This document shows positions 26,884 to 34,220 of a stretch of 64,000 nt of DNA, one piece after another (within the stretch, counting starts at the first letter, position 1; each line of letters begins with the position of its first letter). The stretch is from the NCBI GenBank assembly GCA_016702545.1, contig JADJDT010000006.1, positions 248,001-312,000 on the forward strand, read 5' to 3'. The stretch comes from Pseudomonadota bacterium (GTDB taxonomy: Bacteria > Myxococcota_A > Polyangia > GCA-2747355). Both the position numbers and the translations under genes were made by a program. Below the pieces are notes generated by a model. It saw only the letters and a list, made by a program, of their open reading frames with translations. It had not been told where the DNA came from and did no database searches.

Positions 26884-27375
26884 GTGAACGCAAACTGTTG
26901 CCAGCCCACCCGTCCTACCGATCCTTCGGGTCCGACCGACGCTTCGCGTCAGACCGACCCCACTGCCCCAACCGACCCTGCACCTGCGACCGATGCCTTC
27001 GCGCGACCCCCCCCGAGCGGCGCCGGGCTCGGCGCGCCGGTGCCGCCGCCGCCGATTCAACCCCAGAGGAGCGGCGCTGCCGTCCAGGGGGGCGCGCCGG
27101 CTGTCGATCTCGACGCGGTTTGGCGGCGGCTGCAGGCGCATCACCAGCAGCTCGATCGCGAGCTGCAGCAGGCGTATCGGCGACTCGGGCTGGTGCATGA
27201 GTCGGACTGGAACCGGGTGAGAGCCGCCGCGCGCGCCGATCCCGAGCGCGTGGGGGCGCTGAGAACGCAGCTCGCCGCGGTCGAGGCGGACGGTGGCCGG
27301 CGCTGGGCCGAGCTCAAGCGGATGGACTTTCAGGCGCTGGCCGGTCGCGTCGGACTGGCGCTGCTGCGGGGATAG
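26884..27375 (+). CDS. First gene of the translocon-like operon; Pro/Thr-rich, unknown
   Basis: 163 residues from GTG 26884, preceded by GGGAGGAA. Residues 1-70 are a low-complexity Pro/Thr/Asp-rich tail (PTDPSGPTDASRQTDP), as often seen in secreted type III substrates. Residues 75-163 are helical (VWRRLQAHHQQLDRELQQAYRRLG). No family match is recognised. Its operon position corresponds to lcrG in lcrGVH-yopBD operons, which would make it a tip chaperone or regulator, but sequence does not show this. 55 bp precede the next gene. Confidence 0.75.
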   Translation: MNANCCQPTRPTDPSGPTDASRQTDPTAPTDPAPATDAFARPPPSGAGLGAPVPPPPIQPQRSGAAVQGGAPAVDLDAVWRRLQAHHQQLDRELQQAYRRLGLVHESDWNRVRAAARADPERVGALRTQLAAVEADGGRRWAELKRMDFQALAGRVGLALLRG

Positions 27376-27430
27376 AGCCCGCGTCGGTGCGCCCAGACGG
27401 GCGCCACTTCAACCGGATGGGAGGAAGCAA

Positions 27431-28030
27431 ATGCAGGCAGTCCAGAACCACGGAAAGGTGTCCCTCGACCAGTACGTCGGCGAGCTCAGCCGCCGCACGG
27501 CGATGGCCAGTGACGGCGATCTCGCTGCGCTGGTGATGACGGAGGAAATCAAGGCGCTGGATCAGCGCACCGAGCAGTCGTTGCGCGACGTGCGCCTGAC
27601 CGGGTTGGCGCGCGACGTGATCAGCAAGAGGCTGGCGTCGCTGCGCCAGGAACAGGCGAGACTCCGCACCGAGACCAAGGGCAAGGACGATGAGCGCAGG
27701 GTCTCGAAGCTGCCGTCCGAGGAGCTGGCGCCGCTCCAGATCACGGTGAACTACGAGACGGGGCGCCTGGAGCAGTCGTCGGGGGGCGAGCTGCTCGAGG
27801 GTGTCAAGGACGGTCCGGGCGCCGGCGAGCATCAGGTGAACGCCTCCGTGCTCGACAGCGAGATCCGTCGGCTCGAAGGCCAGCAGCAGGCCCTCGATAC
27901 CGAACGCGAGGTTCGCATGATCGATCTCAACAACATGATGAGCAAGCGCTCGAACATGATCCAGTGGTTGAGCAACCTCACCAAGAAGCGCAGCGACACC
28001 CAGGCGGGAATCATCAACAACCTGCGCTAG
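27431..28030 (+). CDS. Coiled-coil protein, candidate type III needle-tip/filament protein
   Basis: 199 residues from ATG 27431 (site GGGAGGAAG). Nearly all helical and charged, with a C-terminal amphipathic segment (LNNMMSKRSNMIQWLSNL, then KKRSDTQAGIINNLR) reminiscent of the C-terminal helices of EspA/SseB or LcrV-like hydrophilic translocators. It has no signal peptide, as expected for a type III substrate. Position between the first gene and the SycD-like chaperone equals that of lcrV. Structure comparison would be decisive; as annotation this is a hypothesis. Confidence 0.72.
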   Translation: MQAVQNHGKVSLDQYVGELSRRTAMASDGDLAALVMTEEIKALDQRTEQSLRDVRLTGLARDVISKRLASLRQEQARLRTETKGKDDERRVSKLPSEELAPLQITVNYETGRLEQSSGGELLEGVKDGPGAGEHQVNASVLDSEIRRLEGQQQALDTEREVRMIDLNNMMSKRSNMIQWLSNLTKKRSDTQAGIINNLR

Positions 28031-28070
28031 CGCGTGTTGCCGGCGCACACCCAGAGCGGGGAGGATCGAG

Positions 28071-28616
28071 ATGCAATCAGCACCGAGGCCAACGACACCG
28101 AGGCAGCGGGCCCCGCGCGGGCCGCTGGCGAGCACGCCCTCATGGGGCGAGCTGGGCGCCTTCGCCGCCCAGGCCCTGCGGGAAGGAACCTTGCCCCTAC
28201 GTCACCTCGCTGGCCTGACCGACGAGGAGATGCTGGCCATCGCTGACGTCGCGGAGGAGCTGCGGCGCAGCGGTGAGCTGGAAGAGGCGGCGAGCCTCTA
28301 TGGGCTGCTGATCGCCTACGAGCCGCTGCAGGCCGAGTATTGGCGCGCGGTGGCCGGACTGCAGCAGCGGCTCGGTCAGCACGCTCTGGCGGTGGCGTGC
28401 TTCGAGGTGCTCGCGCTGCTGGCGGATCGGGAGCGCGCGGCGACGCGCAGCGAGGCGCGGAGCTTGACGCAGCTCGGCCAGCCCGAGCTGGCCAGCGCGC
28501 TCGTCCAGTGGGCCGACAGCCCTCCGCGCGAGTCGGTCGCAGCGCCGCCGATCGGCGCCAACGGACACGCTCGGAGCGGCGCGGGCCAGCGGGCCGAAGG
28601 AGGGGCCCATGGTTAG
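28071..28616 (+). CDS. SycD/LcrH-like TPR chaperone of type III translocators
   Basis: 181 residues. The central 110 residues (LTDEEMLAIADVAEELRRSGELEEAASLYGLLIAYEPLQAEYWRAVAGLQQRLGQ in part) show the tandem TPRs of class II type III chaperones, which hold the pore-forming translocators before secretion. It lies directly upstream of, and overlaps by 8 bases, the SctE-like gene, exactly as lcrH precedes yopB. N- and C-terminal tails are basic and low complexity. ATG at 28071 follows GAGGATCGAG. Confidence 0.82.
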   Translation: MQSAPRPTTPRQRAPRGPLASTPSWGELGAFAAQALREGTLPLRHLAGLTDEEMLAIADVAEELRRSGELEEAASLYGLLIAYEPLQAEYWRAVAGLQQRLGQHALAVACFEVLALLADRERAATRSEARSLTQLGQPELASALVQWADSPPRESVAAPPIGANGHARSGAGQRAEGGAHG

Positions 28617-29745
28617 CGCGACGACTACGACGGCGGGGAGCCGGCCGAGCGCGGCCGGGGCCGGGCGGACCGGCCGGGCCCAACCGCGTGCCCAGGCGCA
28701 GGCCTCGGCCGAGGCTACGGGCCAGGCCGCGGCGAGGGCGGCGGCGGGGACTAGGGCCCAGACCGAGATGAAGTCGCAAGCGGGTCCGACCACGAAGGCC
28801 GGCGCAAAGACACAGGCTACGGCGGCGCCCGGCGGCACGCTCGTCGGCAGCGCGGAGCGGGTGGCCATCGGTCAGCCGGAGCTCGGCCGCGTCGTCGCCG
28901 ACACGCTGGCGGCGTTGAATCAGCTCGAGCGTGCGGCGACCCGGATTGCCTCGCCCGCGCTCGCCAGCGCGAGCGAGAAGCTGGCGCTCGCAGCGCGCAC
29001 GCTGCAGACGGGGACCGCGTCGCTCGGCGATGCCCTGAGTGAGCTGATGCGCCTGCAAGGCCAGCAGACCGCGCAGCGCAGCCAGGACGCGCGGAGTCAG
29101 CTCGCGAGCAACCTAAACAAACAGCAGGCCCAGACGCAGCGGCAGCTCGAGCAGATCGCCAAGCGCGCCGAGGCGGCCAAGAAGTCGAAGTTCTGGGGCA
29201 AGCTGGTCACGGTGCTGAAGACCGTGGCCACGGCGGTGACGATCGCGGCCGGTGCGATCACCTGTAACCCGCTGCTGATCGCCGGGGCCGCGCTGATGAT
29301 CGCCTCGATGGTCACCGCTATGGCCTCGAAGAGCGAGGCGGCGCAGTGGACGTCCTTCGGGCTCGCGCTCGCGGGGGCGGCGCTCTCGGCCGGAGTGGGG
29401 GCCTTCGGCGGCGCGGCCGGTAGCGCTTCGACGGCGACCAAGGTCGTTACCGGGGCAGTCGCCAAGGGCATCAACTTGGCAAAGATCATCCTGCCGGCGA
29501 GCGCGGACGCCGCCGCGGCCTCGTTCCAGGCGCCGAAGGCAGTGGCGGAGGGCGATGGGCTCGACGCGGAGGCCGATCTCGTCGAGTTGCGGGGTTGGGC
29601 CGAGCGAGTGACCAAGAGCAGTGCCGACGAGCGCGACACCCTCGGCGCGGTGATGCAGGCCCAGACGCGCGCCGTCGAGCTGATCGTCAACCTGTTGGAG
29701 AGTCATCAGCGGGGCGCCGAGGGCGCCGTCCGGGAAGGAAGGTGA
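28609..29745 (+). CDS. sctE: Type III translocon pore protein, SctE (YopB/IpaB/SseC-like)
   Basis: 378 residues. An N-terminal Ala/Thr/Gly-rich tail (1-80) is followed by helices with heptads (about 95-180). Then come two long hydrophobic segments (LVTVLKTVATAVTIAAGAIT through ASMVTAMA at about 200-240, and FGLALAGAALSAGVGAFGGAAG at about 250-275) and a C-terminal helical domain. This order is that of the large translocator that inserts in target membranes. The first hydrophobic stretch is preceded by KKSKFWGKL as in SseC/EspD-type proteins. Its chaperone gene overlaps upstream and the SctB candidate follows after 4 bp. Confidence 0.8.
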   Translation: MVSATTTTAGSRPSAAGAGRTGRAQPRAQAQASAEATGQAAARAAAGTRAQTEMKSQAGPTTKAGAKTQATAAPGGTLVGSAERVAIGQPELGRVVADTLAALNQLERAATRIASPALASASEKLALAARTLQTGTASLGDALSELMRLQGQQTAQRSQDARSQLASNLNKQQAQTQRQLEQIAKRAEAAKKSKFWGKLVTVLKTVATAVTIAAGAITCNPLLIAGAALMIASMVTAMASKSEAAQWTSFGLALAGAALSAGVGAFGGAAGSASTATKVVTGAVAKGINLAKIILPASADAAAASFQAPKAVAEGDGLDAEADLVELRGWAERVTKSSADERDTLGAVMQAQTRAVELIVNLLESHQRGAEGAVREGR

Positions 29746-29749
29746 GCCG

Positions 29750-30451
29750 ATGGAAACGAATCGCGCAGCGGCGGGGAGGGCTGGAGCGGCCTCGAGCCCA
29801 GGCGCCTGGGGCCTGAATCTCCAGTCGGGTGACGCCGAGGTCGTGGCAGCGGTGCTGGCCCTGAAGGACACGCAGAAGACTCGGCAAGAGGCCCGGGCAC
29901 GGCGTGAGGCGGCGCAGACGGATCGTATCGCCCTGTACCAAGCGCAGGCCGACAAGCTGCGCTCGATGGCCGGCAACGCGATCTGGTCCGGCGTCTATCA
30001 GGCCGCGGTCGGGCTGGCCAGCAGCGCGGTCTCGCTGGCGAAGGGCCTCAACGACATCGAGGTCGGCAAGGCCGAACGCGCGCTGGGGCTCAAGCAGCAG
30101 GGTCTCGGACTCGCCAAGGCGGGAGGACACGCTGACGTGGTGAGCGGATTGGAGCGGCAGGTAGCAGATAGGACGAAGGCACTCGCGGATCTGCAGCTCG
30201 GTAGCGCTTGCGGTGAGGCCGCAGGCCGCCTGCTCAGTGGCGCGGCGCAGGTTGATCCGCTGCGGACGGCGTCCCAGGGGTTGGAGGCCGACAGGGCCCA
30301 GCAACAGGTCGAGATCGAGCGTTCGACTCAGCGGGCGGACGCGGCCGCCGAGGCTCTCTCGGAGGCCAATCGCCAACAGGGCTCGCTGATCGGGTTGATG
30401 CAACGGGCGGGCGAGCTCCGTGCACAGGCGGAGGCCGCGGCGCTGCGCTAA
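29750..30451 (+). CDS. sctB: Type III translocon second pore protein, SctB (YopD/IpaC/SseD-like)
   Basis: 233 residues from ATG 29750. Long charged helices flank a single modestly hydrophobic stretch (NAIWSGVYQAAVGLASSAVSL, about 76-96), and the C-terminus is a coiled coil (LEADRAQQQVEIERSTQRAD). Small translocators have one such hydrophobic segment. Last gene of the operon, 4 bp after the SctE candidate. The assignment rests on operon order plus architecture rather than residue identity. Confidence 0.74.
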   Translation: METNRAAAGRAGAASSPGAWGLNLQSGDAEVVAAVLALKDTQKTRQEARARREAAQTDRIALYQAQADKLRSMAGNAIWSGVYQAAVGLASSAVSLAKGLNDIEVGKAERALGLKQQGLGLAKAGGHADVVSGLERQVADRTKALADLQLGSACGEAAGRLLSGAAQVDPLRTASQGLEADRAQQQVEIERSTQRADAAAEALSEANRQQGSLIGLMQRAGELRAQAEAAALR

Positions 30452-30491
30452 GTACAGCGCACCGGAAGAAAGTGATCAGCCGGGAGCTGTA

Positions 30492-30773
30492 CTAAGGAGC
30501 GGGTGGCGCGGCGGCGTCGCGACCGAGGCGCTGTCCCAACTCGGCGAGTTGGTCGTCGATCCGGCGCTGGCGGCGCCAAATGAGCACAGCGAAGCCGACG
30601 ACGCAGAGCCAGATCGCCGAGTACGCCAGCACGACGAAGAGTGGGGCCGAAACCTCGGGGCGCGCGGTGGACGGGTCATAGTCGACGTAGTCGTCGGCCC
30701 AGGCGGCGGTGGCTGCGACGAGGGTCAGCAGTCCCGCGGCCCAGGCAGTCCAACGGGCGGAAGGCGCATTCAC
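30492..30773 (-). CDS. ccmD: CcmD-family cytochrome c biogenesis membrane protein
   Basis: 93 residues from GTG 30773, with an AAGGAG site. It has an N-terminal signal-like hydrophobic helix ending AWADD, a second membrane helix (FVVLAYSAIWLCVVGFAVLIW) and the basic RRQRRIDDQLAELGQRL tail typical of CcmD-family proteins. CcmD helps release haem-loaded CcmE from the CcmABC exporter. It lies downstream of ccmC on the same strand but is separated from it by a repeat element. No other ccm gene is present in the window. Confidence 0.75.
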   Translation of the reverse strand: MNAPSARWTAWAAGLLTLVAATAAWADDYVDYDPSTARPEVSAPLFVVLAYSAIWLCVVGFAVLIWRRQRRIDDQLAELGQRLGRDAAAPPAP

Positions 30774-30847
30774 GGGCAACTCCTTGGCGCGCTGAGCGCT
30801 TGCGGCGCGCGGTAAGCGAAGCATCGTCCTCAGCCCTCCGGGCACTG

Positions 30848-31030
30848 CTAGGCCCGAAACAAGCGCGTCCCGCGCTCGTTTTGGGCCCAGATATGACTCA
30901 GGGGGCTTTCGCAAAGCCCCCTCGTCGCGGGGAGTGAATCCCCGCGACTTCACCCCATAACGCTCGCCTTTCGGCTCGTCTAGCCCGAAAACAAACGGCT
31001 CGCGCCCAAGCGCGCTGGTTTTCGGGCTAG
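30848..31030. repeat. CTAG-bounded multi-hairpin repeat element, copy A
   Basis: Starts CTAGGCCCGAAACAAGCGCG, which forms a 43-base hairpin (30848-30890). There follow AGGGGGCTTT-CGC-AAAGCCCCCT (30900-30922), TCGCGGGGA-GTGAA-TCCCCGCGA (30925-30947), and a 51-base palindrome with 13-bp perfect outer stem CTAGCCCGAAAAC (30980-31030). Same architecture as the element at 48506-48734. It lies between ccmC and ccmD, and its terminal CTAG contains the ccmC stop codon. Probably a nonautonomous mobile element or structured RNA; it could also act as a terminator. Confidence 0.85.
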
Positions 31031-31710
31031 GCGCGGTCGGAGTCCTGCTCCTCGGCGGCGACCAGCAGCTCGTCGAGTACGGTCTGGCTGCGCTCGACCT
31101 GCAGTCGAAGCCAGAGCAGCAGGAAGAAGAGCAGGGTGAAGGTACCGAGGCTGACGAAGAAGGCCAGGCGCATCGGTCCGCTGAGCCCAGGCACGACGGA
31201 GGTCTTGGGATGGATCGTGTTCCAGATGCGCACCGAGACGTAGATCAGCGGCACGTCGGCGGCGCCGAAGAGGGCCAGGGCGGCGGCGACCTGCTTGCTG
31301 CGCGGCCCGGAGTAGCGGCGCGCCAGCAGCACGGCGACGAAGATCAGGAAGAGCAGCAGCATCGTGGTCAGGCGGACATCCCAGACCCAATAGTGGCCCC
31401 ACGCGACCTTGGCCCACAGCGGTCCGGTGATCAGCACGAGCAGGCCGAAGAGCACGGCGAGCTCGGCAGCGGCCGTCCCCAAGGCCTCACCCTGGCGCCC
31501 TTCCGTGAAGAGGTAGCGCGCGCCGGCGCCACCTGCGAGCAGCGCGCCCAGGAACATCGCCCAGGCACAGGGGACATGGAAGTAGAAGACCTTCTGGATC
31601 AGGCCCATCGTCGGCTCCTGCGGCGCGACGATGAACACCAGATAGGGGGCCAGGGCGAAGCCCGTGGCCGTCGCCAAGCAGAGTAGGTAGAAGCGGGAAG
31701 ATCGAGACAC
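31027..31710 (-). CDS. ccmC: Haem exporter permease subunit CcmC
   Basis: 227 residues with six probable membrane helices and the haem-binding tryptophan-rich motif WGHYWVWDVRLT (about 110-121), diagnostic of CcmC, plus the conserved FYFHVPCAW histidine region and IRIWNTIHP-type segment (VRIWNTIHPKTSV). CcmC delivers haem to CcmE in system I cytochrome c maturation. GTG at 31710 gives a family-like length; longer in-frame starts add an Arg/Pro-rich leader. The stop codon lies inside the terminal CTAG of the adjoining repeat element. Confidence 0.92.
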   Translation of the reverse strand: MSRSSRFYLLCLATATGFALAPYLVFIVAPQEPTMGLIQKVFYFHVPCAWAMFLGALLAGGAGARYLFTEGRQGEALGTAAAELAVLFGLLVLITGPLWAKVAWGHYWVWDVRLTTMLLLFLIFVAVLLARRYSGPRSKQVAAALALFGAADVPLIYVSVRIWNTIHPKTSVVPGLSGPMRLAFFVSLGTFTLLFFLLLWLRLQVERSQTVLDELLVAAEEQDSDRA

Positions 31711-31875
31711 GTCTGTACTCCGCGGCTTGGCGCGCAGCGGGCGGAGTTTGTGGGAGGGGGCGGCGTGGTCGCCCGCGCTCCCTTCGCGTTCCGCCGCGCC
31801 CGACAGCGGCGGAATCTTGCCTCGGGCCGGTTCGGGGAACAAGCGCTGCGAGCGACAGGCTGCCGTGACTGCCGT

Positions 31876-31904
31876 TTGACCGCCACGGGTGACTGCTATA
31901 TTAG
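31876..31904 (+). promoter_or_regulatory. Sigma-70-like promoter candidate upstream of the kinase gene
   Basis: TTGACC (31876-31881), 17-base spacer, TATTAG (31899-31904); TATATT at 31897 overlaps. It is one of the few recognisable -35/-10 pairs in this G+C-rich window and lies about 130 bp before the kinase ATG. Confidence 0.45.
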
Positions 31905-32033
31905 AGTGCCGAATCGGCGGGGCGGTCGGTGGCTCGGGTCGGTGGGTCGCGCTGAGGCTGCTGTTGCCCCTGGTATTGACGGCGTCACGGCGCTCGGCCG
32001 CTCGGCGGCGGCGCTGATCACGAGGGTTGTGGC

Positions 32034-34220
32034 GTGAATCTGCCGGCCTCCTTCGGAAAATACGCGCTGCTCGAGCGGATCAACGTCGGCGGGATGGCCG
32101 AGGTGTTTCGCGCGAAGACGACCGATGATGCGGGCTTCGAACGCCTCGTCGCGGTCAAGAAGATCCTCGAGGATCTCGGCCGCGATCGGCACTTCATCGA
32201 TATGTTCATCGATGAGGCCAAGATCGCGGTCCAGCTCAATCACGCCAACATCGCCCAGATCTTCGACCTCGGCCAGGTCGATGGCGCCTACTTCATCGCG
32301 ATGGAATACGTCCATGGCAAGGATCTGCGGGCGATCTTCGAGCGCTGCCGGGCGCAGTCCGATCCGATGCCGATTCGCCAGGCCTGCTTCGTCGTGATGA
32401 AGGTCTGCGAGGGCCTCGACTACGCCCACAGCAAGCGCGACGCCGCGGGGCGACCGCTCAACCTGGTGCACCGCGATGTCAGCCCGCCGAATGTGCTCTT
32501 GTCGTACGAGGGCGAGGTCAAGCTGATCGACTTCGGTATCGTCAAGGCGGCGAGCAACGTCTCCAAGACGCAGGCCGGTGCGCTCAAGGGCAAGGTCGGC
32601 TACATGTCTCCCGAGCAGGTGCGGGGCCTGCCGGTGGACGGGCGCTCCGACGTCTTCTCCGTCGGTATCATCCTCTACGAGCTGCTGACCGGTCAGACGC
32701 TCTTCGAGGGGGCCGACGACTTCGCGCTGCTCGAGCGGGTGCGGCGGGCCGAGGTGCCGCGTCCCAGCACGGTCAACCGCAAGATCAGCCACGAGCTCGA
32801 GCAGATCGTGCTCCAGGCCCTGGCGCGCGATCCGGACGACCGCTACCAGCACGCGGTTGAGCTCCATGATGACCTGCAGGCCTATCTGTATGCCTCGGGG
32901 GCCTTCTACTCGCGCAAGGATCTCTCTGCCTGGATGAAGCGGGTGTTTGCGCGGGAGATGGAGGACGAGCAGCGCAAGCTCAAGGGCTATGAAGAGCTGG
33001 ACCTCGCGGCGGTGCGTGCGGCGGTGCCGCCCGCGCGTCGGGCGTCCGCCGGTGGGACCGGCTCGAGTCGGAGCCGTCCGCCGACGCAACCGCCGGGTGC
33101 GGGTGGCGCACGCGGTCGCGGCGCCGTGGCGCCGACCGACGAGGCGCAGGCGGCCCGTCCGCTCGCCGTGGCGCACGCCGCGACCGCGATCGACGTGATC
33201 GCGCCGGCCGAGGTGCCCTCGCCGGCGGCAGTGGCACCGGCGGCGATCGCGGCACCGCCGCCCGAGGTGTCGCCTCCGGCGCAGGTCGAAGCCCCGGCGG
33301 AGGTCGGGGGAGTGGTGAGCGGGCCGCCGGCCTCCGAGGGGGTGCCGCCGCCACCCGCGGAGGCGTCGGCGGAGGCTGGTGCCAGCGATGACGCGCAGGC
33401 CGGTGCTGGGGCCGAGGTGGCGCCGGCGACGGCCCAGATCGCGTGGCTGCCGGCCTGGCGTCGCGCCTTGCCCTTGCTCGTGGCCGGCGGAGCGGTCGGT
33501 CTCGCGCTGATCGCGATGCTGCTCTACGTGCTGCTCGTTCGCGATCGGCGCTCGGGTAGCTCTGCAGCTGACCACGACGCCCGCGGACGTCGAGGTCTTC
33601 GTGGACGGTCAACGGCACCCCGGGGGCCGAGGGCCGCTGAAGATCGAGGGGCTGAGCGGCGGCACGCATGGGTTGTCGGTGCGCCGAGCCGAGTACGTGA
33701 GCTGGAGCGGCGAGGTCGAGGTCAGGCCCGGCGAGGTCACTCGCGTGAGCGTGCAGCTCAGTCCCGGCGCCTCGGGGAGCATCGAGGTGCGCACCGAGCC
33801 CGCTGGCGCGGAGGTACAGCTCGACGGCGTGCAGCTCGACGGCCAGACGCCGATGCGTGTCAGTCGTCTCAAACCGGGCGTCCACCGCCTCAGGGTCGGC
33901 AAGCCACCGGAGTTCGGTTCGGTCGTGCGCGAGGTGCGGGTCGTCGGCGGCGAGGTCGGACGGGTCTCGTTGGTGTTGGGCAGCGCGCGCATGCGGGTGA
34001 AGGTCACGGGCCATCCTGCAGGCGAGGTGTACCTGATCGCGAATGGACGGGCGCGACTTATCGGCCGAACTCCCGCGGAGACCACGATCGACGCCGAGAG
34101 GGCCTACTCGGTGGAGGTGCGCCGCGCGGGCTACGCGCCGTGGTCGGCACCGGTCGTCTTCGACGGCGCTCGCGCCCTGACCTTGGAGGCGCGCTTGGAG
34201 CGGCCGACCCGCGGCGCTGA
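32034..34220 (+). CDS. Serine/threonine protein kinase with transmembrane helix; downstream part frameshifted
   Basis: Kinase domain about residues 8-290: glycine loop INVGGMAEVF, lysine in VAVKK, catalytic loop VHRDVSPPNVL, LIDFGIVKA (DFG) and GYMSPEQ. A long Pro/Ala-rich linker leads to a membrane helix (LPLLVAGGAVGLALIAMLLYVLLV, about 480-503). After about 33545 the frame becomes Arg-rich and non-protein-like, while a PEGA sequence continues in the +1 frame. The intact gene would run to 35169 as a membrane kinase with periplasmic PEGA domains, a common myxobacterial design. The residues after about 505 in this frame are probably not real. Confidence 0.85.
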   Translation: MNLPASFGKYALLERINVGGMAEVFRAKTTDDAGFERLVAVKKILEDLGRDRHFIDMFIDEAKIAVQLNHANIAQIFDLGQVDGAYFIAMEYVHGKDLRAIFERCRAQSDPMPIRQACFVVMKVCEGLDYAHSKRDAAGRPLNLVHRDVSPPNVLLSYEGEVKLIDFGIVKAASNVSKTQAGALKGKVGYMSPEQVRGLPVDGRSDVFSVGIILYELLTGQTLFEGADDFALLERVRRAEVPRPSTVNRKISHELEQIVLQALARDPDDRYQHAVELHDDLQAYLYASGAFYSRKDLSAWMKRVFAREMEDEQRKLKGYEELDLAAVRAAVPPARRASAGGTGSSRSRPPTQPPGAGGARGRGAVAPTDEAQAARPLAVAHAATAIDVIAPAEVPSPAAVAPAAIAAPPPEVSPPAQVEAPAEVGGVVSGPPASEGVPPPPAEASAEAGASDDAQAGAGAEVAPATAQIAWLPAWRRALPLLVAGGAVGLALIAMLLYVLLVRDRRSGSSAADHDARGRRGLRGRSTAPRGPRAAEDRGAERRHAWVVGAPSRVRELERRGRGQARRGHSRERAAQSRRLGEHRGAHRARWRGGTARRRAARRPDADACQSSQTGRPPPQGRQATGVRFGRARGAGRRRRGRTGLVGVGQRAHAGEGHGPSCRRGVPDREWTGATYRPNSRGDHDRRREGLLGGGAPRGLRAVVGTGRLRRRSRPDLGGALGAADPRR

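Noticed and set aside
30451..30493. Inverted repeat AGTACAGC/GCTGTACT between the convergent sctB and ccmD ends
   Set aside because: Arms of 8 bases with a 27-base loop and no T-run; too weak to list as a terminator.
30848..31030. Simple intrinsic terminator for ccmC
   Set aside because: Too long and complex, no T-run, and the same array recurs at an unrelated locus; a terminator effect may be secondary.
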